From positions 1-64,000 of the forward strand of contig JADLDL010000004.1 of NCBI GenBank assembly GCA_020846655.1: DNA of 64,000 nt. The letters run 5' to 3'. This DNA is from Saprospiraceae bacterium. GTDB lineage: Bacteria > Bacteroidota > Bacteroidia > Chitinophagales > Saprospiraceae. Shown here one piece after another: positions 7,992-17,256 of this stretch. The stretch's first letter is position 1. Every line of letters begins with the position of its first letter. The notes beneath the pieces were generated by a model. That model worked only from the letters and a program-made list of their open reading frames with translations. It was not told the DNA's origin and made no database searches. The translations under genes and the position numbers were made by a program.

Positions 7992-10187
7992 TTAAAGGCC
8001 GAGTTCCAATTGATTTTTGACCAGGTGATAATATGGCCCGCGGTTGTAGGTCAGTTCGTCGTGCGTGCCCTGCTCCACAACTTCGCCTTTTTCCAGCACG
8101 ACTATATTATCAGCGTTGCGCACGGTACTGAGCCGGTGGGCGACAATGATGACGGTTTTGTTGCGGAACACATGCTCCAGGTTGTGCATAATGACGCGTT
8201 CGTTGTAGGCGTCCAGGGCATTGGTGGCTTCGTCGAAGAAAATGTAGTCCGGGTTTTTGTACACAGCCCGGGCAATCAGAATCCGTTGTTTTTGCCCCTG
8301 GCTCAGGCCTACGCCGTCCTGGCCGATTTTGGTGTTGTAGCCCAAGGGCAAGGACTCGATGAAGGTCTGGATGTTGGCTACTTTGGCGGCATAGAGCAGG
8401 CGCCGGCGGTCGATTTGATCTTCGCCAAGCGAAATATTGCGGGCAATCGTATCCGAAAAGATAAAGCCATCCTGCATCACCACGCCGCAGTGGCTCCGCC
8501 AGAGTTTGTGGTCGATGTTAGCCAGGTTAATGTCGCCCAGCCGGACACTGCCGTCGGTCGGCTGGTAAAAATTGAGCAACAATTTGACGAGCGTAGTTTT
8601 GCCGCTGCCGCTGCTGCCCACAATTGCCGTGACCTTGCCCTCCGGAAACGTGAGCCGAACGTTTTGCAACACCCAGGGGTCGTGCGGCCCGCCGTAGCGG
8701 AAAGACAAATTTTCCATCACCAAATCACCATTGGCCGGCAATACCGTCACTTTTGCGTTGTCCAGCGGATCTTCATCCGGCTTCAGGTGAATTTCGTTCA
8801 TGCGTTCGAGGCTGATCTTGGCCTCCTGCGCCGCCAGGATGAATTGCACCAGCGATTCCAGCGGCGCATTCATGTGGCCAATGATATATTGGACGGCCAA
8901 CATCATACCCAGCGACATATTGCCGTGGATGACTGCCGTGGCCGCCGTCACCGAAATCAGGATGTTTTTACCCTCATTAATAAACGCGGCGCCGGCGCGC
9001 TGCATCTGGTCGGTGGCCAGGTATTCCACATTGATCCGGAACAATTTCGCCTGAATGCGCTCCCAGGACCAGCGTTTCTGGCGCTCGGCATTGTGCAATT
9101 TGATCTCCTGCATGCCATTGACGAGTTGGATCAAGGCATTTTGGTTGTCGGCCATCTGCTCAAAGCGCCGGTAATCAAGGGCGCGGCGGCGTTGCATGAA
9201 CAGAGCCACCCAGCCGAAATACAGCAACGCGGCGACAAAAAAGATGACGAAAATCCAGACGTTGTAGAACAGCAGCACCAGGCCAAAGACGCCCAGGCTG
9301 ACGACCGAAAAAAGCGTGATCAGCGACGAAGAGGTGAGAAAACGCTCCACCCGCTCGTTGTCGTAAATGCGTTGCAGCAGGTCGCCGGTCATCTTGGAAT
9401 CGAAAAAGGCCATCGGCAGCCGCATCAGTTTGATCAGGAAATCGGACACCAAATTGATGTTAACGCGGGTGCCGATGTGCAGCAAAATCCAGCCACGGAT
9501 AAACTCCACCGAGACCTGGCTGAAAAACAACATGCCTTGCGCCGCCAGGATCAGGTACACAAAGTCTTTGTCGGCCAGTTGTACGCCTTTGTCTACCAGC
9601 GCCTGCATGAGAAACGGAAACACCAACTGCACCGCGCTGCCCAGGATGAGGCCCAGCATCAGTTGCCAGATCAGGCGTTTGTGCGGCACCAGGTACTGGC
9701 GCAGAATCCCAAGGCCGGCCCGGTTGGTCGATTCGCCTTCGCGCTGGAAAAACTCCGGCGCCGTTTCCAGCAACAGCAAAATGCCCTGCGGCTCGGTGTG
9801 AAAAACGTCGCTGATCCAGCCGTCCAGAAATTCCTGTTCTGTAAGTTCCACTTTTCCTACGGCCGGGTCGGCTACGAACACTTTGCCGTTGGCGATTTTA
9901 TACACCACCAAAAAGTGATTTTGCTTCCAGTGCGCGATGCAGGGCAAGGGCAGTTCGGCCTGGAGCCGGTTGAAACCCGCCTTTACCCCCAGGGTCCGGA
10001 AGCCGATTTTTTCAGCCGCATCGGCAATGCCCATCAGGGACGCACCGTCGCGGTCGAGGTAGGAAAGATCGCGCAAATACTCCAGCGAATAATGCCGGCC
10101 GTGGTGTCGGGCTACTATGCGAAGGCAGGTCGCTCCGCAATCGGAGGCGTCCAGTTGTTTGTAAAATGGAAAGCGGTCAGCCAACAT
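7992..10187 (-). CDS. C39 peptidase-containing ABC exporter
   Basis: 731 residues in the standard order. First is an N-terminal C39 cysteine protease (catalytic Cys17 in SDCGATC, His in KQNHFLVVY, Asp in VADPAVG). A six-helix membrane domain (about 165-450) and an ABC ATPase follow, with Walker A GSSGSGKTT, signature LSQGQKQR, Walker B YIFFDEATNAL and H-loop IIVAHRLST. Such proteins cut a double-glycine leader and export the peptide through an HlyD partner, which is the next gene. All catalytic residues are present. A TAGTTTTG box at 10226-10233 on the minus strand may be its promoter, without a good upstream TTTG. I found no double-glycine precursor peptide nearby. Confidence 0.92.
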   Translation of the reverse strand: MLADRFPFYKQLDASDCGATCLRIVARHHGRHYSLEYLRDLSYLDRDGASLMGIADAAEKIGFRTLGVKAGFNRLQAELPLPCIAHWKQNHFLVVYKIANGKVFVADPAVGKVELTEQEFLDGWISDVFHTEPQGILLLLETAPEFFQREGESTNRAGLGILRQYLVPHKRLIWQLMLGLILGSAVQLVFPFLMQALVDKGVQLADKDFVYLILAAQGMLFFSQVSVEFIRGWILLHIGTRVNINLVSDFLIKLMRLPMAFFDSKMTGDLLQRIYDNERVERFLTSSSLITLFSVVSLGVFGLVLLFYNVWIFVIFFVAALLYFGWVALFMQRRRALDYRRFEQMADNQNALIQLVNGMQEIKLHNAERQKRWSWERIQAKLFRINVEYLATDQMQRAGAAFINEGKNILISVTAATAVIHGNMSLGMMLAVQYIIGHMNAPLESLVQFILAAQEAKISLERMNEIHLKPDEDPLDNAKVTVLPANGDLVMENLSFRYGGPHDPWVLQNVRLTFPEGKVTAIVGSSGSGKTTLVKLLLNFYQPTDGSVRLGDINLANIDHKLWRSHCGVVMQDGFIFSDTIARNISLGEDQIDRRRLLYAAKVANIQTFIESLPLGYNTKIGQDGVGLSQGQKQRILIARAVYKNPDYIFFDEATNALDAYNERVIMHNLEHVFRNKTVIIVAHRLSTVRNADNIVVLEKGEVVEQGTHDELTYNRGPYYHLVKNQLELGL

Positions 10188-10275
10188 GGCGGTAGTCTAC
10201 GCGCTGATTCTAAAGAATATAAAACGCAAAACTACTTGTTTTTGTGCAAATATTCTGAATATCAGGTGCTTGGTA

Positions 10276-11016
10276 CTACAACTCGCGGATCCAGATGTTC
10301 CGGAAACTCGTCGTATTGTCGTGGTCTTGCAAGACCAGCGGGCCCTTGCCATGCGCAATTACTTTGGGCAAGCCAATGTATTCGGTCGTCCCTTTGATCT
10401 CCGTATTGAGTTGAACCACCACGCCGTTTTGCAGCACGGTCACGCGTCCGGGGGCTACCTGAATGCCATCAGCGTTAAACCGGGGCGCCGTGAACAGGAT
10501 ATCATAGGTTTGCCATTCGCCGGGCGCGCGGCATACATTGACCAAGGGCATGGTTTGTTTGTAAATCGACCCAGCCTGGCCGTTGGAATAGGTGCGGTTT
10601 TGATACGAATCCAGCACCTGGACTTCATACCGGTTTTGTAAAAACACCCCGCTGTTGCCCCGGCCTTGTCCATCGCCTTTCACGACGGAAGGGGTGCGAA
10701 ACTCCAGGTGCAACTGGCAATCGCCAAAGGAACGCCGGGTTTGCAGGTTGCCCGAGCCCGGCTTCACTGTCATGCTGCTGTCGGCATTGATGATCCAGGC
10801 GGCCGCCGAGGAGTCTTTGGCGCTGTACCATTCTTTCAGGTGACTTCCGTTGAACAACACCAGGGCATCCGATGGCGCTTTGCCGGCAGTGCCCGGCGTC
10901 ACCACCCGCGGCTCGGGCGTCCATACTTCAGTGGCTTTGGGGTCGGTGATTTGGGCCTGGGCAACGACCTGTGCCAGGCAGTAGCAAGCGATCAACAGGA
11001 GTGGTTTCCGATACAT
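10276..11016 (-). CDS. DUF1080 (3-keto-disaccharide hydrolase-like) exported protein
   Basis: 246 residues with a signal peptide (MYRKPLLLIACYCLAQVVAQA). A concanavalin-like jelly roll of the DUF1080 family follows: WIINADSSMTVKPGSGNLQT, FGDCQLHLEFRTPSVVKGDG, RGNSGVFLQNRYEVQVLDSY and a final DNTTSFRNIWIREL, all very typical. Members act on 3-keto sugars or bind polysaccharide outside the cell. The start was moved from an upstream non-ATG codon to the ATG that opens the signal peptide. It is transcribed in the same direction as the two SGNH hydrolases upstream (65 bp gap) and could be part of their unit. Confidence 0.85.
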   Translation of the reverse strand: MYRKPLLLIACYCLAQVVAQAQITDPKATEVWTPEPRVVTPGTAGKAPSDALVLFNGSHLKEWYSAKDSSAAAWIINADSSMTVKPGSGNLQTRRSFGDCQLHLEFRTPSVVKGDGQGRGNSGVFLQNRYEVQVLDSYQNRTYSNGQAGSIYKQTMPLVNVCRAPGEWQTYDILFTAPRFNADGIQVAPGRVTVLQNGVVVQLNTEIKGTTEYIGLPKVIAHGKGPLVLQDHDNTTSFRNIWIREL

Positions 11017-11081
11017 CGTGTGGCGTGAATAAAAAGTATAAAAATGCGGTGTCAAAACCAGTTTTACGGGGCTGGCGCGGC

Positions 11082-12386
11082 TTATTCGGCGCGGTATTGC
11101 TCCACAAATTCGTTGTACGCCCGAATAACGGACTGGTACAGTAGTTTGCCTTGCACCGAATACCCCGACTTGGAATAATGCACCGAATCGGAGGACATCA
11201 GGCCGGACGTTTTCCAGTTCTGGGCAGAACGATCCCCGCCCGAGAGCCCAAACAGGTCCCAGCAGGCATAGTGCTTGTCCCGCGCAAACTTTCGGATGAT
11301 CTCACTGACGGTGCTCATGTAGGGGTTGTAACCGCGGCCCTTCAGGTACGAATCGGCCGGTGTGGTAAATAAAAAATAGGCTTTGGGGGCATGCTGGCGG
11401 ATCTGATCCACCAGGGTTTCCATTTGCTGGTACAAGTACCGGTCATTGACTTTCCCCTGCGCTTCGTTGGTGCCGAACGACAGGATAATCAGGTCAGGGT
11501 CCAAATCGGCCAGTTCCCGGGCGAAAAACCGCGCCCGCACAAAATCGGAAAATTTGCCGCCGTTTACGCCGATGGAATGGTACACCACGCCCGAGAGTTC
11601 GTTTTCAAGCAAAATACCATCGAGCATTAGGCTGCCTTTGGGCGCATTTTTTTGCCGTTTAAACGAAATAGTGGCTTGCGCAACGGGGCGGTCGAAATAA
11701 TAGGATTTGAAATAATCATCCTGCATAAACAAAATGGCGTCTTGCGCCGTCACCTCGTCGCGCACATTCAGGGTGAATTGTTTGTCGTCTTTGCGGTGAA
11801 AAATAGTCACTTTGGTGAACATTCGGGACTCCAGCGTCGCGGTATCCTTCAGCCGGAGTTTGAGTTCGCCGCTTTCGTTAAACGACTCCAGGATAAAACC
11901 ACTGATGCCATAGGGGGTGGCTTCTTTCAGGTCGTGCTGGCAATTGGTGGCATACCAGCGGGCATTGGACTCCACCAGGTAGTCCTTCGGCCCATTGGTG
12001 CCGGCCAGTTTATAGGGGAAAATTATGCCCCGCCCGGCGTCTCCAAATTCGCGCTGTAGCCGCAGGCGCATTTCCTGCGTCACCATATTGCCCAGCACGT
12101 GTGAATCGCCGAGGTGGACGATGCTGATTTTTTGCCCGCCTTCTGTACGCTGCCGGTACATTTTTTTGAAAAAAGGCTCCAGGTAGGCGCCGTTTTCAAG
12201 CGCATTTTGCTCCTGCTGGAAAAAGCCATAATTCACTGTGTCCTTGTCGGTAATATCGACCTGTGGCGGCCGGAATTGCGACTGGCATTGGCTGACGCCA
12301 AACATGATAAAAACGGGAATAGCCAACGAGCGCAAGCAAATTTTCAAGGAAGGCCAGGCCAGTATCAAGGGAAGAGTGATACGCAT
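11082..12386 (-). CDS. SGNH/GDSL hydrolase family protein
   Basis: 434 residues. A hydrophobic N-terminus (signal anchor or signal peptide ending near SQCQS) is followed by the SGNH fold. Block I is ISIVHLGDSHVLG (catalytic Ser in GDSH), block III is IILSFGTNEAQG (Asn in GTNE), and a C-terminal DSVHYSKSGY carries the Asp-x-x-His pair. The large insertion between blocks I and III (roughly residues 120-290) is beta-rich. Such two-domain SGNH proteins often add or remove O-acetyl groups on envelope polysaccharides. It is clearly a paralogue of the next gene upstream, since both carry the same block order and insertion. Confidence 0.82.
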   Translation of the reverse strand: MRITLPLILAWPSLKICLRSLAIPVFIMFGVSQCQSQFRPPQVDITDKDTVNYGFFQQEQNALENGAYLEPFFKKMYRQRTEGGQKISIVHLGDSHVLGNMVTQEMRLRLQREFGDAGRGIIFPYKLAGTNGPKDYLVESNARWYATNCQHDLKEATPYGISGFILESFNESGELKLRLKDTATLESRMFTKVTIFHRKDDKQFTLNVRDEVTAQDAILFMQDDYFKSYYFDRPVAQATISFKRQKNAPKGSLMLDGILLENELSGVVYHSIGVNGGKFSDFVRARFFARELADLDPDLIILSFGTNEAQGKVNDRYLYQQMETLVDQIRQHAPKAYFLFTTPADSYLKGRGYNPYMSTVSEIIRKFARDKHYACWDLFGLSGGDRSAQNWKTSGLMSSDSVHYSKSGYSVQGKLLYQSVIRAYNEFVEQYRAE

Positions 12387-12492
12387 GTTGGTGTATTTCG
12401 TTGATTTTTAAATAAATATAAAATGCGTGCGCAGGGTCGGCTGAGCGAAATTATTTAAATCTGCCGGCTTACCCAATCCAGCGGCCGAAAAT

Positions 12493-13929
12493 TCACCTGG
12501 ATGCCGGGGTAGGGTGGCTGCTGGCGTAGGCGCTCTGCGCATCCAGAAAGAGTTTGGCAAAAAGATGCCCCAGGGTTTTGCCGCCTTCGTGGGTGAGGTG
12601 GGTGTAGTCTTTGTTGGCCAGGGCCGGTTTTTGTGCGGCAAAGCGCTGCATGGCGCCGCGCCCGCCCATGCCCCGGAACAAGTCGTAAAACAAAAAGCCG
12701 TGCTGCCGGGCCAATTCGCGCTGCATAGCCGTGATCGCCAACACGCTGGGCAAGGTGATGAGTTCGCCGTCTATTTTTCCGGCCCGGTCGGCTACGCTAA
12801 CGAGCAAAATTGGTTTCCCTGGAAAACAGCGGCGCAAATGCGCAAAGGTTTGCTCCAATTCGGCCTTGTACCAGCGGATGTTGTCCATTTTGGTCGTCAC
12901 CGCATTGGTACCCAATTGCACGATAATCAGGTCATAGTGCTGGTACGCATCAAACTGCCGCACCAGGGCCGGTTCGATCAGGCGCAGGCGCCCGCCCGTG
13001 TTGCCGCGCACCGAAAAATTATCCAGATAAATGCCCGGGCCACTTTCCAGAGAGGCGCCGTAGAGCAGCAAACTGCTGTCGGGCTGTTCAAAACGCAAGG
13101 CAAAAGCGCGGATACCGGCCTGTCGCAGGCTCCAGGCCCAGACCCCCAGTCGGTCTGGCTGTGCCGGCAGCCGCTCCGTTTGCGGGGCCGCGTCCTGATT
13201 TTGCCACACAAACGAAGACTCGTTTTTGCACTGGTAAAACAGCCGAAACTGGGTCCAGCGGCGCGTATGGGTAAAATAATCGGCGCCTTCGTAGTGCACA
13301 AAGGCTTGGTGTTGTGGGGTGTACACAAAGCCGTTGATCCCAAAGGCTGCCCCGCTGCCGTGGTTTTTCACGATGGAAAAGGTGTTCCACTTTTCATAGC
13401 GGTGCACGAGTGTGCGTTTGAACCGCGCCACCTCCGAAGTGATGGGCACAAAGCCCACGCCGTCTCCGCCCCAGCGGGTTTGAAGGGTGTCGCGCAGGTC
13501 GCCCACCAGGATATCACCTTCGATAAACGAATCGCCAAAAATGGCCACCCGAACCCGGTGCCCATGCGTCCGAATCGAATCCACTGCACTGAAAAAATGG
13601 GCAAGGCCCTGGTGTTCAGGGGTATAGTCTTCAAAAATTTGCCCAAACAGGGACGTATCTACGGCTGGCCAAAGCCCCAGGCTGTCGCGCCCGGTACTGT
13701 CCAGGCTGCTCGAAACCGCCAGGGTGTCAAGCGCCAACAGGGTGGAATCGGTGCGGAGCGAATCGGGTGCGGCAAGTTCAGGCGCTGGCGTTCGGATGTC
13801 GGAGAAAATATCCATTTTTCGCAGGCTTAAGCCGGCCAGGGAAATATTGCTTGGCAACAGCGACAAGCCGATCAGCATGGCCAGCACCAGCAGAGCGAGT
13901 CCCAGTGTTTGCCCCAGATAGTTTTTCAT
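12493..13929 (-). CDS. SGNH/GDSL hydrolase family protein, membrane anchored
   Basis: 478 residues. The N-terminal membrane segment is LGLALLVLAMLIGLSLLPS. A Ser/Thr/Asp-rich linker is followed by the SGNH core: VRVAIFGDSFIEGD (Ser), IIVQLGTNAVTT (Asn) and DYTHLTHEGG (Asp/His). An inserted domain lies in between. It resembles the neighbouring 11-12.4 kb gene in architecture, though identity is low. The ATG was chosen over an upstream TTG that lies inside a promoter-like box. The two probably act together on a cell-surface glycan; no acyltransferase (MBOAT) partner is visible here. Confidence 0.8.
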   Translation of the reverse strand: MKNYLGQTLGLALLVLAMLIGLSLLPSNISLAGLSLRKMDIFSDIRTPAPELAAPDSLRTDSTLLALDTLAVSSSLDSTGRDSLGLWPAVDTSLFGQIFEDYTPEHQGLAHFFSAVDSIRTHGHRVRVAIFGDSFIEGDILVGDLRDTLQTRWGGDGVGFVPITSEVARFKRTLVHRYEKWNTFSIVKNHGSGAAFGINGFVYTPQHQAFVHYEGADYFTHTRRWTQFRLFYQCKNESSFVWQNQDAAPQTERLPAQPDRLGVWAWSLRQAGIRAFALRFEQPDSSLLLYGASLESGPGIYLDNFSVRGNTGGRLRLIEPALVRQFDAYQHYDLIIVQLGTNAVTTKMDNIRWYKAELEQTFAHLRRCFPGKPILLVSVADRAGKIDGELITLPSVLAITAMQRELARQHGFLFYDLFRGMGGRGAMQRFAAQKPALANKDYTHLTHEGGKTLGHLFAKLFLDAQSAYASSHPTPASR

Positions 13930-13935
13930 GCGGCG

Positions 13936-13943
13936 CAAAGGTA
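13936..13943 (-). promoter_or_regulatory. Possible -7 box
   Basis: TACCTTTG on the minus strand, 6 bp from the SGNH hydrolase ATG. If used, the message would be nearly leaderless. There is no TTTG at the expected distance, so this is weak. Confidence 0.3.
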
Positions 13944-14001
13944 AGCAGCGGATTTGGTTTTGACCGCCGGCGGTTTTTTTGCTGCAAACTTTCCACTAAA
14001 T

Positions 14002-14031
14002 TTTGAATACATTTAGAAATCTATATATTTG
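14002..14031 (+). promoter_or_regulatory. Bacteroidota-type promoter of acs
   Basis: TTTG at 14002-14005, an 18-nt spacer, then TATATTTG at 14024-14031. It would give a leader of about 70 nt before the acs ATG at 14107. Confidence 0.6.
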
Positions 14032-14106
14032 CCTCTGAATAGGGCAATGCCCTGTTTTATTGGGAAATGTTTTCTTTTACCGAATCTTTCATCTGTTCCG
14101 AGTTTT

Positions 14107-16011
14107 ATGACAGGGCAAATCAAATCCTTAGACGAATACCATTCCGAATATGCCCGCAGTGTAGCGGATCCGGAGGGTTTCTGGGCCGAGCAGGCCTCTT
14201 CCTTTGAATGGCGCAAGCCCTGGAAACAGGTGCTGAAATGGAATTTCCGGGAGCCTAAAGTGAACTGGTTTGGCGGCGGGCGCCTGAACATCACCGAAAA
14301 TTGCCTGGACCGCCACCTGGCCACCCGGGGCAAACAAACCGCCCTGATCTGGGAACCCAACGACCCGAAGCGCAAAGCGCGCAAAATCACCTACAAACAA
14401 TTGTACGGCCTGGTTTGCCAGTTTGCCAACGCCCTGAAAGCGCAAGGCGTGAAAAAAGGCGACCGGGTGTGCATTTATATGCCCATGACCCCCGAGTTGT
14501 CGGTAGCTCTGCTGGCCTGTGCCCGCATCGGGGCGATCCACTCCGTCGTTTTTGCTGGCTTTAGCGCGGTATCTCTGGCGGATCGGATCAAAGACGCCAA
14601 GGCATCTGTCGTACTGACCTCCGACTACAATTCCCGGGGCCCAAAAAACATCCCGGTCAAACAAGTTGTCGACGAAGCCCTGGCCCTCGGCTGCGATTCG
14701 GTGCGCCACGTGATTGTGCACCAAAACACCGGCGATCCGCTCCAAATGGTGGAAGGGCGCGATATCTGGTGGCATGAGGCCGTGAAAGGCAAGCGGAAAT
14801 CCTGCAAAGCCACAGCCGTCGACAGCGAAGACATGCTGTTTATCCTCTACACCTCGGGGTCTACCGGCAAGCCGAAAGGGGTGGTACATACCCACGGCGG
14901 CTACATGGTGTACACCGAGTATACTTTCCGCAACGTCTTCCAATACCAGGATGGCGAAGTGTACTGGTGTACGGCCGATATCGGCTGGATCACCGGCCAC
15001 TCCTACATTGTGTACGGTCCTTTGCTGGCCGGCGCTACTTCGGTGATGTTTGAAGGTATTCCTACCTTCCCAGACCCCGGCCGGTTTTGGGCGGTTATCC
15101 AGCGCCACAAAGTGAATATTTTTTACACGGCCCCAACGGCTATCCGGGCGCTGATGGCGGCGGGCGACCAATGGGTGAAAGGCCGCCGGATGCCTTCGCT
15201 ACGGGTGTTGGGCACCGTGGGCGAGCCCATCAACGAGGAAGCCTGGCAGTGGTACCACGAACGCGTGGGCAAAAAACGCTGCCCAATTGTGGATACCTGG
15301 TGGCAAACCGAAACCGGCGGCATCATGATTACGCCGCTGGCTGGCATCACGCCCCTCAAACCCTGTTTCGCCACTTTGCCCATGCCCGGCATTCAGCCCT
15401 GCCTGGTCGACGCCAACGGACATGAAATCGAAGGCAACGACGTGGAGGGTATGTTGTGCATCAAATACCCCTGGCCCTCCATTTTGCGCACCACCTACGG
15501 CGACCATGAGCGCTGCCGGCAAACCTATTTTGCCACATTTAAAGACAAATATTTCACCGGCGACGGCGCAAGGCGCGATGCCGACGGCTATTACCGCATC
15601 ATCGGCCGGGTCGACGACGTCATCAATGTGTCCGGCCACCGGATCGGCACAGCAGAAGTGGAAGATGCCATCAACAAGGCGCCCCGCGTGGTCGAATCGG
15701 CAGTCGTAGGCTACCCGCACGATATCAAAGGGCAAGGTATTTATGCCTACATCATCACTTCCGGGCCTATCGCCGATATGGCTGCCTTTAAAAAAGAAGT
15801 GCTGGATACCGTCACCAAGGAGATCGGTGCGATCGCCAAACCGGATAAAATTCAGGTGGTGCCCGGCTTGCCCAAAACCCGCTCGGGCAAAATCATGCGC
15901 CGGATCCTGCGCAAAATTGCCGAAGGCGATACGTCCAACCTGGGCGATACCACCACCTTGCTTAACCCGGAAGTGGTAGATGAAATCAAACAAGGCGCAA
16001 AATCAGCCTGA
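14107..16011 (+). CDS. acs: Acetyl-CoA synthetase (acetate--CoA ligase, AMP-forming)
   Basis: 634 residues, the usual size for Acs. An N-terminal ACAS domain (LDEYHSEYARSVADPEGFWA) precedes the AMP-binding core, with P-loop YTSGSTGKPKGVVHTHGGY near residue 250. DTWWQTETGGIM near 397 carries the acetate-pocket tryptophan, and YFTGDGARRDADGYYRIIGR contains the hinge. The C-terminal KTRSGKIMRRILRK carries the catalytic lysine that is reversibly acetylated in this family. It activates acetate to acetyl-CoA through acetyl-AMP in the cytoplasm. The start at MTGQIKSLDEY matches the family; upstream in-frame codons lie in the leader. Promoter and terminator indicate a single-gene unit. Confidence 0.95.
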   Translation: MTGQIKSLDEYHSEYARSVADPEGFWAEQASSFEWRKPWKQVLKWNFREPKVNWFGGGRLNITENCLDRHLATRGKQTALIWEPNDPKRKARKITYKQLYGLVCQFANALKAQGVKKGDRVCIYMPMTPELSVALLACARIGAIHSVVFAGFSAVSLADRIKDAKASVVLTSDYNSRGPKNIPVKQVVDEALALGCDSVRHVIVHQNTGDPLQMVEGRDIWWHEAVKGKRKSCKATAVDSEDMLFILYTSGSTGKPKGVVHTHGGYMVYTEYTFRNVFQYQDGEVYWCTADIGWITGHSYIVYGPLLAGATSVMFEGIPTFPDPGRFWAVIQRHKVNIFYTAPTAIRALMAAGDQWVKGRRMPSLRVLGTVGEPINEEAWQWYHERVGKKRCPIVDTWWQTETGGIMITPLAGITPLKPCFATLPMPGIQPCLVDANGHEIEGNDVEGMLCIKYPWPSILRTTYGDHERCRQTYFATFKDKYFTGDGARRDADGYYRIIGRVDDVINVSGHRIGTAEVEDAINKAPRVVESAVVGYPHDIKGQGIYAYIITSGPIADMAAFKKEVLDTVTKEIGAIAKPDKIQVVPGLPKTRSGKIMRRILRKIAEGDTSNLGDTTTLLNPEVVDEIKQGAKSA

Positions 16012-16124
16012 AAGTCTTGACGGTGAGCCGTTTGGCATGATTTTTTCGGACACTTTGCTGCGCTTATCATCCCTTGAACAGACAGCGTTAATCGTTAAAG
16101 TCAAGACATATAAGGGAGAAAATC

Positions 16125-16154
16125 AGCCCACGGCTTGCCGTGGGCTCTTTTTTT
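16125..16154 (+). terminator. Rho-independent terminator of acs
   Basis: Stem agcccacgg/ccgtgggct (16125-16146, tight loop), followed by a T-rich run to 16154. It lies 114 bp after the acs stop codon. Confidence 0.88.
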
Positions 16155-16285
16155 GTGCGGCCGGCTGCCTTGCTGCATTCCGACAGGCCGGCAATCCGGC
16201 GCGATGCCTATTTTTGCCGCCGGCAATGTTCCCCATACTGCTCGAATTTATCCGTTTGAAACATCCATTTCACTACCTGCGCCGC

Positions 16286-17248
16286 ATGAAAGCACTGGTC
16301 CTGCATACTTTACACCAAGACTTGGATTTTACCGACATACCAACGCCTGTTCCCCGGGCGGGCGAAGTGCTGGTGCGCCTGCGGGCCGCTGCGCTCAACC
16401 GCCGGGATTGGTGGATCACGCAGGGGCAATATTCTAAAATCCAGTTGCCGGTGATTCTGGGCAGCGATGGCGTCGGAGAGTACCGTGGCAAGGCCGTGCT
16501 GATCAATCCCGCGCTGGATTGGGGTTCGGACCCCCGCGCGCAAGGCAAGGAATTCCGGGTGCTGGGCTTGCCCGACGATGGCACTTTTGCCGAATTCATC
16601 CGCATTCCGCGCGCCAACCTTGCCCCCAAACCTGAGCACCTGAACTGGGAGCAAGCCGCCGCCTTGCCCCTGGCCGGGTTGACGGCCTACCGGACACTAT
16701 TCTCGCGTTGCCGCTTGCAGGCCGGCGAACAGGTGCTCATCACCGGTGTGGGCGGCGGCGTCGCGCTGATGGCCATGCAATTTGCCCTCGCAGCCGGCGC
16801 CAAGGTGTGGGTGAGCTCGGGCGACCCGCTCAAACTGGAAAAAGCCGTGGCCCTGGGCGCACAAGGCGGCGCCAACTACCGGGAAGCCGACTGGGACAAG
16901 TCGCTCAAGGCAGAAAGTGGTGGCTTCGATGTGGTGATTGACTCTGCCGGCGGCGATGGCTTTGCCCCTTTGCTGAACCTGTGCAAGCCAGGGGCCCGGA
17001 TCGGCGTGTACGGCGGCTCCCTGGGTAAAATCAACGGCCTGAGCCCGCAAATTTTATTTTGGAAACAAATCAGCATCCTCGGCTCTACGATGGGCACCCC
17101 GGCCGAATTCCGCCGCATGCTGGCTTTCGTCACCCGGCACCGGATCGTACCGGTGGTCGATTCTGTCTTTGCGCTGGCAGATGGCAACGCAGCATTGGCG
17201 CGCATCGCCGGCGGCGAACAACTGGGCAAAATCGTGCTGCAAATTTGA
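16286..17248 (+). CDS. Zinc-type alcohol dehydrogenase-like (MDR) oxidoreductase
   Basis: 320 residues of the medium-chain dehydrogenase/reductase superfamily. The GroES-like N-terminal half reads PRAGEVLVRLRAAALNRRD and LGSDGVGEY. The Rossmann half has VLITGVGGGVALMAMQFALA as nucleotide-binding motif and FDVVIDSAGGDGF. The cysteine/histidine zinc ligands of true alcohol dehydrogenases are not visible, which suggests a quinone-reductase-like member using NADPH; the substrate is unknown. The start was placed at MKALVLHTLHQ, the family-typical beginning. A TATTTTTG box at 16209-16216 may be the promoter. It converges on the DUF457 gene with 8 bp between stops. Confidence 0.85.
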   Translation: MKALVLHTLHQDLDFTDIPTPVPRAGEVLVRLRAAALNRRDWWITQGQYSKIQLPVILGSDGVGEYRGKAVLINPALDWGSDPRAQGKEFRVLGLPDDGTFAEFIRIPRANLAPKPEHLNWEQAAALPLAGLTAYRTLFSRCRLQAGEQVLITGVGGGVALMAMQFALAAGAKVWVSSGDPLKLEKAVALGAQGGANYREADWDKSLKAESGGFDVVIDSAGGDGFAPLLNLCKPGARIGVYGGSLGKINGLSPQILFWKQISILGSTMGTPAEFRRMLAFVTRHRIVPVVDSVFALADGNAALARIAGGEQLGKIVLQI

Positions 17249-17256
17249 TCACGCGC

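Noticed and set aside
7440..10397. 985-codon plus-strand open frame
   Set aside because: It is antisense to the HlyD and C39 ABC genes, whose domains are unmistakable; its translation is low-complexity and shows no family. Long antisense frames are expected in GC-rich coding sequence.
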